Assembly (NCBI GenBank): GCA_037179335.1
Contig: JAKZHN010000008.1
Coordinates: forward strand, 992,001 to 1,056,000
Origin: Cyclaneusma minus
Lineage: Eukaryota; Ascomycota; Leotiomycetes; Marthamycetales; Marthamycetaceae
Length of the DNA stretch: 64,000 bases
Reading direction: 5' to 3'
Shown piece by piece: positions 34,301 to 43,803 of the stretch. Position 1 is the stretch's first letter; each line of letters begins with the position of its first letter. The notes below the pieces were generated by a model. It saw nothing but the letters and a program-made list of their open reading frames with translations. It was not told where the DNA came from and did no database searches. Made by a program: the position numbers and the translations under genes.

Positions 34301-35199
34301 CGGTCTGGTTGCCAGCTGGGAGGGCGTAAGGTGGGTAGTTCAAGGCCCATCCTCCAGCGGTCGTACCAGCCTGGTATGCACCGGCATAGGCGTAGTTCGT
34401 GTTGCCTCCGTAGACGTAAGGTCTCACGGCCGGAGTAACAGTCGTGTTCGCCTTGTTGTTGGTCGTAGTGACCTGTGCAGCCCGCAGCGTGTACAAGAGA
34501 GCGTACTGGCCGGATGCCGAACTCCTGGTGTTACCGCAGTATTCCAGGGTGTTATCGCAGGTGACTTGGGCGCCTGTCCAGTTTGGAGCGACCTGCAGAC
34601 CATCGGAAGCATCGGGGTAATAGACGATATCCTGACCGCATTGACATCTATTCATCATTAGCACGAATGCAAGAATTTCGAGTGACTGCAAAGACTTACG
34701 TAGAATTGCCGAGCATTACTGCGTGAGGCCATGAGGTGAAGGACTGCCATGGGTATGCGCCACTGCTTCCAACCACCGAGTATGAGCCTCCCTGAGAGGT
34801 ATCGAGCGACGCAATGGTGCTTGGGTTCTCGCAGATTCCCAGACACTCCTCGATCGAGTGGACACTCATGATCGAGACGGCGCCGTGCATGAGAACGGTG
34901 TGTTGGATCGTGCCACCATTCGCAGAGTTCGACGGCTGGTACAAGGGTACGTCGAGGTAGTAGTAGCTATCACCCGGCACGAATTGTGCGTGGGGTGGAG
35001 TGTATTGTGGGTACGGGCCCGGAGTGTTCGTCGGGTATGCACTCGACGAAGAGCTGGCAGACGAGCTGACCGAGCTGGATCGAGAGCTTGAAGCCGAGCT
35101 GGATGGAGAGCTTGAAGAACCTACGTTGCCTGTCAGCAAAGCTGTTGCGAACGTAATGTGTATAGTCAAAATCAAAAAGAAAATAAAGGAAAAGTCCAA
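31393..35199 (-). CDS. Secreted WSC / chitin-binding (CBM18) cell-wall protein, 5' end unresolved
   Basis: Large Ser/Thr-rich wall protein. Exons 35199-34700, 34647-32885 and 32828-31393 (introns 52 and 56 nt) give about 1232 residues. In order: a hydrophobic segment FIFFLILTIHITFATALL, likely the signal peptide; a Ser-rich linker; two Cys-rich WSC-like regions (ECLGICEN...STCQCGQD, then EACLAYCNT...NSCFCGYQ); Ser/Thr linkers with a 61-residue direct duplication; a globular region (about residues 590-690, FRLTGGQLF to ILYTES) of the kind called DUF7908 in similar fungal proteins; and four hevein-type CBM18 modules, each with CCS-x-YGYCG-like cores and eight Cys. The frame has no ATG before the signal sequence: it opens at TTG 35199 after an in-frame stop. 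An upstream exon or a lost start must be assumed. An ATG at 35449 would splice in phase to 35131 but would replace the signal segment. Confidence 0.82.
33493..33858. repeat. Two tandem 183-bp units inside the WSC/CBM18 gene
   Basis: Units 33493-33675 and 33676-33858 encode nearly identical 61-residue segments (each containing FTVGDVTYTEYGSS and VPVYSGRETISIGPNGV). They differ by a few residues, mostly conservative, so the duplication is recent or kept uniform. Confidence 0.9.
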
Positions 35200-35745
35200 G
35201 CAATGGCGAAATCCAGTGGTCCATGGGAGAAAGTCGGTGGTCCAGGAGAGGCGTCCTCAGAATGGCAGTATGGTTAACAGTTCAATCCAAGCACTGTGTA
35301 GTTAGCAAGACCCATGAGAGAAATCCAGGGGGGCGTCCATTGGGATGGCTGTATAGTTAGCAGTTGAATCCAAGCACTGTGAATAGTCAGCATACACGCA
35401 TGAAAGCAAGAAGAGGTTTGAGCAAAGCAGAGGTGGGTCGGGCGGCCATGTTATATCAGAGAGAAACAGCGCGGAGATGGAATGCTTCCTAAACACAGGA
35501 GATTGCGGAATCATGTCGCAGGAATGAAGGAGACATCATTGTTGTTCGGCGAAGGGAGAGGCAAGGGTGGAAGAATGTCCGTCACACGAAGCGAGGCGAC
35601 GAGCTATGCCACGAACTTGCCACAGATGTCGAAGATTTTCGCAGACCGGTAATCAAAATAATCCCCATCGCCGAGAGCATCAGGAATCTGAAAAAATTCG
35701 GTTTGGCTTTGTGCCACCGACATGATGCTATTTCGCTAGGCCAGG
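35200..35745. promoter_or_regulatory. Upstream region of the WSC/CBM18 gene
   Basis: Holds the 83-bp duplication and several 3'-splice-like words (GCTAACTACACAG, GCTAACTATACAG), so an upstream exon is possible. It also contains the 3' end of the IVD transcript. Confidence 0.5.
35221..35393. repeat. Imperfect tandem duplication of about 83 bp upstream of the WSC/CBM18 frame
   Basis: The words AGTTCAATCCAAGCACTGTG (35279-35298) and AGTTGAATCCAAGCACTGTG (35362-35381) are 83 bp apart. They are flanked by related sequence (CCATGGGAGA / CCATGAGAGA, GGCGTCC in both). The unit covers the 5' flank where the start of the wall-protein gene should lie. Confidence 0.7.
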
Positions 35746-37134
35746 CTATGAAGAATATTGCGCATACTCCTTGTTGAAAGCGCGCCCAATGACCATCCGC
35801 CGGATTTCGCTCGTTCCAGCCCCAATCTCATATAACTTGGCACTATGGATTTGTCAGTCAATAATACAATCCCTTGCTGTGCGGAGGAGGACTCACTCCC
35901 GGAGCAGCCGCGATGCTGGCATTTCTTCCACATAGCCCATTCCTCCTAGGAGCTGAATACTGTCCAACGCCACCTCGGTTGCCCTCTCAGCTGCATACAA
36001 TATCGCGCCGGCACAGTCCTGTGTGCGGATCTGGCCCTCCTCGTCCACCTTCCGCGCTGTGTCGTAGGTATACGCACGCGAGACCTGCAATTTTGTATAC
36101 ATGTCGGCGAGCTTACCTTGGACAAATTGATTGTGGGCGATTGGCTGGCCAAACTGCTTTCGCTGGTGCGTAAAGGGGAGGGCGAGGTCCATACATGCCT
36201 GCATGATGCCCAAAGGCCCAGCGCTGAGCACCAGACGTTCGAGATCGAGCCCTTCCATCAGGACTCGAACACCTCCGTTAATCTGTCCAAGCACGTTTTC
36301 TCTCGGAACAAAAACTCCTTCGAACACCAGCTCTCCTGTGTTGCTCCCTCGCATGCCCATCTTGTCTAATTTCCTTGCACAGCTGAACCCCTCGAAGCCC
36401 TTCTCCACAATAAATGCCGTTATTCCCTTTGACCCCTTTTGAGGCTCCGTCTTGGCATAGACCACAACCACGTGGGCATCTGGACCGTTGGTGATCCACA
36501 TTTTGGTACCATCCAGAACATACCCGCCGTCGACCTCCTTCGCCGTCGTCTTCATACTCACCACGTCGCTTCCAGCCCCGCTTTCTGACATGGCCAGGGC
36601 ACCAATACTGGTGCCAGCAATCAATCCCGGGAGGAATTTTTGCTTCTGCTCTGGGCTGCCGTTGAGTTGTAACTGGTTCACGCACAGCTGTCTTGACAAG
36701 GCATTAGACGGGCTTCACAGCACGACTTTTCTGGATTCTGGGGCTCACGAATGTGCCGCATAACTCAACCCAATGGAGCCCGAGGCTCGCGAGATCTCTT
36801 CCATAGCAATGCAGTGGGCTTGGTAGCCCATGGCTAGGCCTCCCACTTCCTCGTCGGCGGTGATGCCCAAGAGGCCGGCTTCGCCCAGCTTCGGCCATAG
36901 GTCGTTGGGGAAGGCATTAGACTTGTCTGTTTGGGCTGCCAATTCGGGTGGGATCTCGCGCCGCGTAAATTCTTGAACCCGCTCACGTATGGAAGCAAGC
37001 TCTTCGGTGGCTGGGGGCGTAAAGCCTTCGGGATGTTTGCCGGTGGAGGCGTAACGTTGGCAAGTTCCAATGACTGAGCGCAAGCGGAGTCGCGATGCCG
37101 ACTGTCGGACGGCGGATACCAGTTGGAAGGACAT
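35746..37134 (-). CDS. ivdA: Isovaleryl-CoA dehydrogenase (mitochondrial)
   Basis: FAD enzyme of leucine catabolism: isovaleryl-CoA to 3-methylcrotonyl-CoA. Exons 37134-36749, 36691-35897 and 35842-35746 (introns 57 and 54 nt) give 425 residues, normal for the family. A mitochondrial presequence rich in Arg and Ser (MSFQLVSAVRQSASRLRLR) leads. The acyl-CoA dehydrogenase signatures follow: GALAMSESGAGSD, WITNGPDAHV and GMRGSNTGEL, the Glu of GLDLERLVLSAGPLG that is the catalytic base in IVD, QFGQPIA, and the C-terminal IGAGTSEIRRMVIGR. It is divergent from the MCC beta gene with 406 bp between starts, as in the ivdA/mcc cluster of Aspergillus nidulans. I see no MCC alpha gene in this window. 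The symbol is used by homology. Confidence 0.96.
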
Positions 37135-37540
37135 ATTCCAGAGCGTACTTGAGAGGGGAGAGAGGTCGGCGGGTTGGTGTCTAGGATCTCAAAGTCGGCC
37201 GGCCGGTGGACAGAGAATCAGGTTGGATGCATTTTCCTCGCGCCAGTCATGATGGCCAAGGGTCGTCGCGATGGAGAGCATATATGAAGGGCGGCGAGGC
37301 GGCTTAGTTAGGGGTGGTGTTGCCGCCGGCGAGCTTGTTCACAGTCCGTCCGGCTATCGTCGGCCTCGGGGAAGCTTGGTGTTGCCGAGCTTGTCACCTC
37401 CTCAACCACAAGTCGACAACCAACTTGCATCGTGAACCTTTCTGTTTCTGTGTCCACTTCATTCCATGTACACAGGAACAAGACATAGGTAGCAAGTCGT
37501 GCTGGCCTTTGCCCGCGATTTTCAACTCAAACTGCCGAAA
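37135..37540. promoter_or_regulatory. Bidirectional promoter of the leucine-catabolism pair
   Basis: 406 bp between divergent ATGs. A CGGCCGGCCGG palindrome lies near 37196-37206, the kind of CGG-containing inverted site bound by Zn2Cys6 factors. No factor can be named. Confidence 0.6.
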
Positions 37541-39463
37541 ATGGCCCTCATAAGAACGTCCCGCCTCCTATCGAGACGGATCGCTGCAAGTGGATTCTAT
37601 TCGACTTCTATTACTCCTATTAAACTGCCTCGACAACTCCAAAGGCGTTCCATTGCCAATCATGTACCTTCTCATCAAGCAAATGCCATCTCAGTTTTAC
37701 CCTCTACCGTCGATGTCACCTCCTCTGAATATGAAGAAAACGCCAGCCGAATGGGCCAGCTGATCAAGCATCTCGAAGAACTGACCGCCAAAATCAATCG
37801 TGGAGGTCCGGAAAAGGCGCGAGAAAAGCATCTTGCTCGTAAAAAGATGCTTCCGCGAGATCGTATCCAGGCTCTCATCGACCCGGGAACGTCCTTCTTG
37901 GAGCTGTCTCCCCTCGCTGGTCACGATGTCTATGGAGAGGATGTGCCCGCGGGTGCCATTCTCACCGGTATCGGGCTTGTCGAAGGTGTCTCTTGTATGA
38001 TTGTGGCAAACGATAGTACCGTCAAGGGTGGCACTTACTATCCTATTACCGTGAAAAAGCATCTGAGGGCTCAGGCCATTGCCGAAGAAAACAAGCTGCC
38101 GTGAGTTTCGAAATTTGGAACTCAGAAAGCCATATACTAATGAATCATGCCCATTGAAGATGCATCTATCTGTCCGACTCAGGGGGTGCCAACCTACCCC
38201 ATCAAGCTGATGTATTCCCCGACCGTGACCATTTCGGTACTTCCTCATCTTCCTATTCTTCTTTCTAAAGTACTCCCATTAACACCCATTCCAGGTCGCA
38301 TCTTCTTCAACCAAGCCCGAATGAGCTCCCAGGGAATCCCACAAATCTCCGTCGTCATGGGACCATGCACAGCCGGCGGCGCCTACGTGCCCGCCATGAG
38401 CGACGAAAGCATCATAGTAGAAGGCCAAGGCCACATCTTCCTCGCCGGCCCTCCCCTCGTCAAAGCCGCAACCGGCGAGATAGTATCTGCCGAAGACCTC
38501 GGTGGCGGCAAGATGCACACCACCGTCTCAGGAGTCGCCGACTATCTAGCCGTCGACGACGCCCATGCCCTCATCCTCGTCCGACGATCAATTTCAAACC
38601 TCAACTACCCCCGTGCCCCCTTTTCCGCAAAGACTGCTGTAAAGGAAATCAAAGAACCGCTCTATGATCCTAATGAACTGGTGGGAATTGCGAGCACGAA
38701 TTTGCGAAAACCACTTCCTATTCATGAAATCATAGCTCGCATAGTCGACGGCAGCGAATTTTCGGAATTTAAGCGCGACTACGGCACCACCCTCATCACC
38801 GGCTTTGCTCGCATCTACGGAAACCCCGTGGGCATAATCGCCAACGCCGGCATTCTCTTCTCCTCCTCATCCCTCAAAGGCGCCCACTTCATCCAACTCT
38901 GCTGCCAACGAAAGATCCCCCTGATCTTCCTGCAAAACATCAGCGGCTTCATGGTAGGCAGCGATGCCGAGCGCGAAGGCATTGCCAAAAACGGAGCCAA
39001 GCTAGTGACCGCCGTGGCATGTGCTGATGTACCAAAATTCACAGTTGTTGTAGGGGCGAGTAACGGAGCGGGGAATTATGGAATGTGTGGACGGGCGTAC
39101 AGTCCGAGATTTTTGTGGATGTGGCCGAATGCGAAGATTGGGGTTATGGGGAGTGAGCAGTTGACGGCAGTGATGGAGACGGTGGGAAAGAAGGTAGATC
39201 CAGAGTTGAGAGATAGGATTGATCGGGAAAGCGAGGCGGTATTTTCGTCGGCGAGACTTTGGGTAAGTTTCTGAATCTCCAATCTAAGCTCTTCTAGCAA
39301 AGAGTTTGAAGCTGTCGTGGGCTTGGGGGAGCTGACTTTGATATAGGACGATGGGATCATTCATCCGGCACAGACGAGACAGGTGCTAGGCTTGGGCTTG
39401 GAGACTGCTTTGGGTGGGAAGAACAAGGTTGAGGACACGGCTTTTGGAGTTTTCCGGATGTAG
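37541..39463 (+). CDS. mccB: 3-Methylcrotonyl-CoA carboxylase beta subunit (mitochondrial)
   Basis: Carboxyltransferase half of MCC, which carboxylates 3-methylcrotonyl-CoA right after the IVD step. Exons 37541-38100, 38160-38236, 38295-39262 and 39347-39463 (introns 59, 58 and 84 nt) give 573 residues, the usual length. The N-terminus is a basic Ser-rich presequence. The carboxyltransferase blocks are clear: GGPEKAREKHLARKKMLPRDR, CIYLSDSGGANLPHQADVFP (restored only by splicing), GPCTAGGAYVPAMSDE, the biotin-pocket region FLQNISGFMVG, and GAGNYGMCGRAY. The C-terminus is GGKNKVEDTAFGVFRM. The biotin-bearing alpha subunit must lie elsewhere. The start is the first ATG with a targeting sequence. 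It is co-regulated with IVD through the shared upstream region (inferred). Confidence 0.97.
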
Positions 39464-39547
39464 ATGCTTCGGAGATGGCGTTGAGAGGTGATGATCAGGC
39501 AAGCTACTATAGTTCAGCAAGTCCTGTGACAATATTGTTAGAAAAAA

Positions 39548-39891
39548 GGGGCGAGCTAAATCCCGACCGGAGTTTTGAAATCCGAGACAAGCTATACCAC
39601 CCAATCGGGATACTGCCCCCTATTCCCATTTCCCTTATTCTTAATAATTCTAGGTAATTCTGGATATTCCAAGTGTTTGAATATCTTCCAAGTAAATTAG
39701 AAAACTTTCAAGTAACTGGGCAAGTTCCAAGTAATTGGGAATCCGAATTTCCCAAATAATTAGGATTATTCCAAGTAGCCTGGATTTAAATCCCCATACG
39801 CATTCTGATCAAGGCGGTATTCCGATATGACTTACCTTTGTCCTGGATTTCAAAACTCCGCTCGGGATATATAGCATAGCTCCCCACCCTC
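39548..39891. mobile_element. Candidate MITE / foldback element (344 bp)
   Basis: Long imperfect inverted repeats flank an AT-rich centre. The left arm at 39548-39592 contains CGGAGTTTTGAAATCC; the right arm at 39838-39891 contains its reverse complement GGATTTCAAAACTCCG, plus matching GAGCT and ATCCCGA words. Homology between the arms extends inward (ATCGGGATACTGCC at 39603 against GGCGGTATTCCGATAT at 39813). Both outer edges are followed by AGAAAAAA (39540-39547 and 39892-39899), a possible target-site duplication. There is no coding capacity. The element sits 85 bp past the MCC beta stop codon. Confidence 0.65.
39667..39779. repeat. Short tandem words (TTCCAAGTAA) inside the candidate MITE
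   Basis: TTCCAAGTAA-like words recur about every 19-20 bp (starts near 39667, 39687, 39706, 39725 and 39768) with variable AT-rich spacers. Non-autonomous elements often have such internal subrepeats. Confidence 0.7.
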
Positions 39892-40707
39892 AGAAAAAAA
39901 TGCAAAAAGCCCCCTTAAACAAGGAAAAAAGTCCAAAAGGACAGTCGAACCCGAAGGGACGTCCTCAAACCAGACTTACTGAGTTTGATTCACCGAGTAG
40001 CCAACTCGGCTAAACTACTTAGCAGGCTCGGTGATGGCAGTTCAACTCAATTTGTTGTATATAGCACTTGCCCTTCGGATGATCAGATCCCGCGGTGAAA
40101 TCGATGCCAAAGACTGGGGAATCCTTCGTCCGTTGAATTTCACTGATAGCACTACAGCAAATCGACAGTACCAACAAGTCCTAGGAATCACTTGGGTCAC
40201 AAGTTGGAGTTCGAACAACAAGCAATGTATTCTAGCTAAGTATCCGCCAGTGATGTGGGACAGAAGAAGCCCACCTCCTCGCCAATAAGCAGCAAAACCC
40301 ACGCCCTACTCGCTCCCTGATCCGGGCCCCTGATAACTCCCAAACATTCGTACATAACATAGCATGCAATTCATTATCCTCATAAAGCCGTTCGTGGTCG
40401 AAAAAGCAAGTGGATAAAGTAAATCAAACGCCGGAACCGATTTCGTAGCAAGGTCATACGACATGATCATCATGAGCCCCCACCCACCCCCGTTCCCAGA
40501 GCCCCTATACCGGTGCAAATCCGAAACACCGCCATGTAAAACTCAGATAATGCTGCCGCCGTGAAACCAGAATGCGCATGATAGTGTTACAGCCTCCCCT
40601 ACCGCCTTGTTGGAATTCGTTTCCCCGCCTGCACTCCATCCAGATCATCAACAGCCATCTGTCAACTCCTCCCGCGAAGGAAAGAAACCGCCACCTCCAC
40701 ACGTGAC

Positions 40708-43700
40708 TCACATCCGGTTTGCCTCGTATCCCCTCAACACCTGATCCACACCAATAACCGCATCCCTCGGCTGCGAAATTGTCTTCCGCAACTGCTCCGT
40801 CCTCTTCTCGCGCTTCCTTTCGCTCAGCCGCCTCTGCAGACCCCTGAAGCCCACATACTCAATCTTGCGTGCAAGACCAGGCACCACGCGGGCTTTTGTC
40901 TGAGCATGACCATCGCCGCGTTCTTGTATCTCATACGACCGCTGCAGACCAACCCTCCCAGTACTGCGTTCTGGATCGGGTCGCACGTAGCCGCCACTAT
41001 CGGTGCTGGTGCGGGGTGCGACTTTTAAGGTACCGCTGTCGGTGCGTCGCATCACAAAGCGATCCGGCGCATACGAGTAGCGGTACTCGTCGGGCTCTAG
41101 AGGCTGTAGAGGCATGATGGCGAAAGTGCGCTTCAAGGTCGAGCTCAAGCTGCGTTTGGGAGGAGCGGGGCGGTTGTCAATACGCGGCCAGGATCTCGCG
41201 CCCCAATCTTCATGACCCTCTTCTGTCTCGTCGTATTCAAGATCTTCCCAGAAACTTCCAGGACGCCAGAAAGGGTGCAGCTTCGTTTCATCGGAGGGAA
41301 GATCGAAAGTAGGTGGCCCGAGAGATTGGCGGTCAGTTGGTGTTTTGGATGCCGTACTGGGTCTGCTGGCGGAATCTCTACGTCCTAGAGAAAAGGTGCG
41401 ACTGATGATAGATTCAGAATTACGACGACTGCTCAAGGCTCGGCGTACAAGAGATAAGCTGCGTTTCGGCTTCGCCCCGTTTTGCGAGTGGCCGCTCGCT
41501 GCATCAGGAATCAACTGTCGATCAAGTTCTTGGCGGGGCGTCACAACTGTTGAAGGGGTAGGAGGTATGAATTTGATCGCAGGAGGTAGAGGCGGTTGAG
41601 GCGGTGCTCGAGGGTTCCTTAGAGGCGAGTCAATGTCCTCCATCGTTCGAACCAGCTGCAGTGGGGGCGTCGCTGGGCCTGCCTCCACTGCTGTAGCACT
41701 AGCAGAAGTATCGTCGTTTGCTGTCAGAGTTGGCTGTGAAATTTGGGCGACCGGTTGGTGCTGCACCACAAGAAGAGACTTGTTTTGGTGAGGATACATT
41801 GTAACTGTTCTCGCTTCCAGAAGCTCTGCAGCAGTCATCGCAGTGGCGTTTGTCTCGTAAGATACTTGAGAAAACGGCGTTTGTTGTACAGAAAGCCTAT
41901 TGCCAAAGAAAGGGTCTCCATTTTGGTCAAACATAGGTCTGCTGGAAGGTCGTGTCTCTCTCCGAGAGTCAACGGAAGGTTCGCTTTGTCCAGGAACAGG
42001 ATTTACAGAGAGGTTGTTTCCATTATGACCGATGCTGGGTCTCGGTTGGAACCTTAGTTCTCTCTCATCAGGGGTCTGCTTCTGAGAAGTCTCGAGTCTC
42101 GAGGCGAGATTGGACGCTAGAGCAACCTGCTGCAGATCATGGGCTTTCAAACTTTCAGCAGTCAAAGACCCAGTCCTCGAATTGCTCTTGCTCGTCGGCG
42201 CCGAGAGGGAAGATCTCCGAGCTGGAACGACAGGCGGGTAGTCAATAGTCCGTTGCGATGTGTCTTCTGATGTCAAATAGTCTGAAAACGGCCGTTGTCG
42301 TTCTTGTGAAGGAAGACTGAAGGAAGCTGGAGTGTTTCTCTGTGGAGGCTGTGATGTTGGTCTAGATCCGAGAGACACACTTTTCTGAGTCCTTCGACTG
42401 CTTGTCGACCGCAACGAAGGCGGCTTTATTGATCTCGACGACAGACGTTCCGGAACGACGACTACCGGAATTCCCCCGCTTTTCCAAACCTCCTTTCGGG
42501 ATTGAGCGCTGGATGTAGTGCTAGTAGCGCCAGTAGTGCCACTGGACAATCGTTGGCCTCGCGTGGGAACCCTCCAAGTCTTTTCATTGAACCGCCGTCT
42601 CAGGTCGTGTGACTCATTAAACCCTGCGGCGGAGCCTTGCGCAGATCGCTCGGATACAATGTCCCTTAGTTCAAATAGTTTCTTTCTGTGACGCAGAGTG
42701 TTCGGGCGTAGCGGATACGTATTGACAACAAAAGCTTCGATTACGGTAGAGTTGGCGGATCTCGACGACATGGCGGAAAACCTTCGCACGTCCGGAGTGG
42801 CCGGGGACTTGAGTTCTGCATCAAATGAAGCTCGGGCAGCTCGTTCCACAGGTGCACTGACTATACGCCGACTAATGTTGTCAGGCAATACTTGTTGCTG
42901 GCCGGGCGCACGTAGAGGTACTTCTCGAACAAGTTTTGCAGCATTCGTCGGCATAACCTGAACATTATCGAAGGCCTCGTCCTTTCCCTGCTGCTCGTGT
43001 ATGTCCTGGCCGGGAATCGTAGGCGAGTCTGGAATTCGACCATCTTCGAGCACATCTCTCTGTGGTCGATCAACATGTCGCCTTTTCCTCACAGTCACAT
43101 TCCTCATGAGATTATCGTCCCACTCCCGCTCAACTTCGCTAGCGTCTGCCGTAGGAGTTACCCATTCTCCGTCAAATGCCTCCAACTTAGGTTTTGGTGT
43201 GAGCACTCTCGGAGTCGCACTACCTTCAGATTCCAGGCCTAGACCCAATCCCAAAGCCCATTGATTTCTCCGGAGTTGTATTTGAGGGGTGTCATGCTCC
43301 GAGCGCCTTCCAAGTCTTATTGTTGTATTAACGTCATCATGAGAAGAAAAAGGACTCTCCCTTGCGGTCTTAAACGACTCCGCTCGAGACGAGGGATATC
43401 GCTCGCTCGTAGGAGGCCGCAGATATGTTGGCCGCTTTGAAAGCCTGGGCGGAGTGAAGTCAGGCGTTGGAGGACGATCGTTCAAGGGCGTCGTAGGTAT
43501 GGATATGCTATGGGATGTGCGAGTATCTCCATCGGACACCCGGTAGCGATGTCGCAGGAATATGCTATCTCCTGTCGCTTCTGAAGAGTTTCCGCTGGAC
43601 GAGTGGCGCGAGTGGGCAGGCGGAGTAGGTGGTAGATATCCCAGCATGTGCGGCGCAGACTCGCGATCGGGTGGATGGGGGAGAATCTTGTGTCGCTTCA

Positions 43701-43803
43701 ACATAACCGCGGTACTCCGCAGAATGGGAGAGGATGGAGAGAGGGAAGGTTCCCCGGCCGGCATGCTGAGCTGCGGTGGCCACTTCGTCTGGGTCAAGAT
43801 CAT
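40708..43803 (-). CDS. Large disordered fungal protein, 1031 residues, function unknown
   Basis: Not recognised. A single uninterrupted frame of 1031 codons in GC-rich sequence can hardly be chance. The product is Ser/Arg/Pro-rich and looks disordered throughout, with many potential phosphorylation sites (RxxS, SP and TP). More ordered patches occur around residues 200-245 (QWALGLGLGLE, then EREWDDNLMRNVTVRKRR), around 870-930 (RPGSFWEDLEYDETEEGHEDWGARSW, in part), and in the C-terminal 150 residues, which are basic (RLSERKREKRTEQLRKTI). No signal peptide or membrane segment. A signalling or cytoskeletal scaffold would look like this, but that is a guess. The first ATG is used; a second in-frame ATG lies 13 codons later. 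Confidence 0.8.
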   Translation of the reverse strand: MILTQTKWPPQLSMPAGEPSLSPSSPILRSTAVMLKRHKILPHPPDRESAPHMLGYLPPTPPAHSRHSSSGNSSEATGDSIFLRHRYRVSDGDTRTSHSISIPTTPLNDRPPTPDFTPPRLSKRPTYLRPPTSERYPSSRAESFKTARESPFSSHDDVNTTIRLGRRSEHDTPQIQLRRNQWALGLGLGLESEGSATPRVLTPKPKLEAFDGEWVTPTADASEVEREWDDNLMRNVTVRKRRHVDRPQRDVLEDGRIPDSPTIPGQDIHEQQGKDEAFDNVQVMPTNAAKLVREVPLRAPGQQQVLPDNISRRIVSAPVERAARASFDAELKSPATPDVRRFSAMSSRSANSTVIEAFVVNTYPLRPNTLRHRKKLFELRDIVSERSAQGSAAGFNESHDLRRRFNEKTWRVPTRGQRLSSGTTGATSTTSSAQSRKEVWKSGGIPVVVVPERLSSRSIKPPSLRSTSSRRTQKSVSLGSRPTSQPPQRNTPASFSLPSQERQRPFSDYLTSEDTSQRTIDYPPVVPARRSSLSAPTSKSNSRTGSLTAESLKAHDLQQVALASNLASRLETSQKQTPDERELRFQPRPSIGHNGNNLSVNPVPGQSEPSVDSRRETRPSSRPMFDQNGDPFFGNRLSVQQTPFSQVSYETNATAMTAAELLEARTVTMYPHQNKSLLVVQHQPVAQISQPTLTANDDTSASATAVEAGPATPPLQLVRTMEDIDSPLRNPRAPPQPPLPPAIKFIPPTPSTVVTPRQELDRQLIPDAASGHSQNGAKPKRSLSLVRRALSSRRNSESIISRTFSLGRRDSASRPSTASKTPTDRQSLGPPTFDLPSDETKLHPFWRPGSFWEDLEYDETEEGHEDWGARSWPRIDNRPAPPKRSLSSTLKRTFAIMPLQPLEPDEYRYSYAPDRFVMRRTDSGTLKVAPRTSTDSGGYVRPDPERSTGRVGLQRSYEIQERGDGHAQTKARVVPGLARKIEYVGFRGLQRRLSERKREKRTEQLRKTISQPRDAVIGVDQVLRGYEANRM

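Larger units (their letters stand above)
39464..40707. other. Intergenic region carrying a candidate MITE
   Basis: Apart from the foldback element at 39548-39891 and its internal repeats, nothing is recognised. The right part is the 3' side of the 1031-residue gene. Confidence 0.5.
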
